NCBI RefSeq assembly: GCF_035918255.1
Contig: NZ_CP142136.1
Coordinates: 124,001-188,000 of the forward strand
Direction: 5' to 3'
Origin: Mesomycoplasma ovipneumoniae
Lineage (GTDB): Bacteria > Bacillota_I > Bacilli_A > Mycoplasmatales > Metamycoplasmataceae
DNA length: 64,000 nucleotides
The translations under genes and the position numbers were made by a program. The notes under the pieces were generated by a model. It worked only from the letters and a program-made list of their open reading frames with translations. It did not search any database and had not been told where the DNA came from. Position 1 is the stretch's first letter. Every line of letters starts with the position of its first letter. Positions 63,980 to 64,000 of the stretch are shown one piece after another.

Positions 63980-64000
63980 CTAATTTTCACCAAAAAAAAT

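Overview
The window is AT-rich mollicute DNA from a mycoplasma that reads UGA as tryptophan. Most long genes only stay open if TGA is translated, and the start codons, lipobox proteins and tRNA synthetases fit this. Two P97/P102-type adhesin pairs, P97 R2-type decapeptide repeats (KKAEGAQNQG), an IS1221-like element and an ISMHp1/IS1634-like element point to the Mycoplasma hyopneumoniae cluster (M. hyopneumoniae, flocculare, ovipneumoniae, dispar, conjunctivae). The species cannot be fixed by eye. No rRNA, tRNA or CRISPR array was found.

Layout. 1-7 kb is housekeeping: glyA (partial), secDF, hisS-aspS. 7.0-9.2 kb is a nested mobile region, an IS1221-like element inside a non-autonomous IS1634-type element. 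9.3-11.5 kb holds an ATPase-permease fusion gene and the remnant of a secreted-protein gene. 12-17.9 kb is one 1975-codon lipoprotein gene with a C-terminal DUF31-type serine protease. 18-20.8 kb is a second copy of the non-autonomous element, split by a complete IS1634-family IS. 21-28.1 kb is P97-like/P102-like pair 1. 28.3-33.1 kb has a small membrane protein, nrdF-nrdI-nrdE and a dUTPase. 33.2-33.7 kb is element copy C. 33.75-37.1 kb is a four-gene operon gcvH-L / SirTM-type sirtuin / lplA / old yellow enzyme. 37.5-42.8 kb is a secreted protein plus two ATPase-permease fusions. 43-51.2 kb is a phase-variable type III restriction-modification locus with three tandem mod genes and one res. 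51.4-56.4 kb is an amino-sugar utilisation locus (small membrane protein, class II aldolase, PTS IICB, nagB, and divergent nagA). 56.4-57.1 kb is element copy D. 57.2-63.9 kb is P97/P102-like pair 2 on the minus strand.

How the parts work together. PTS-NagB-NagA and the aldolase would feed amino sugars into glycolysis. NrdFIE and dUTPase supply DNA precursors, and the NrdF has the V/P/K ligand loss of the metal-free DOPA-radical class. The sirtuin operon pairs a lipoylated GcvH-like carrier with a putative ADP-ribosylating sirtuin. Surface proteins, the protease lipoprotein and simple-repeat switching of the mod genes suggest host interaction and phase variation.

The most unusual feature is a family of four short mobile elements (copies A-D). 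Each has the termini of the IS1634-type IS and sits between long, variable-length direct repeats. Each also carries a conserved extended -10 promoter, a Shine-Dalgarno, a 5-8 codon mini-ORF and a conserved stem-loop. All four lie just past the 3' end of a gene, with the promoter pointing back, antisense, at that gene.
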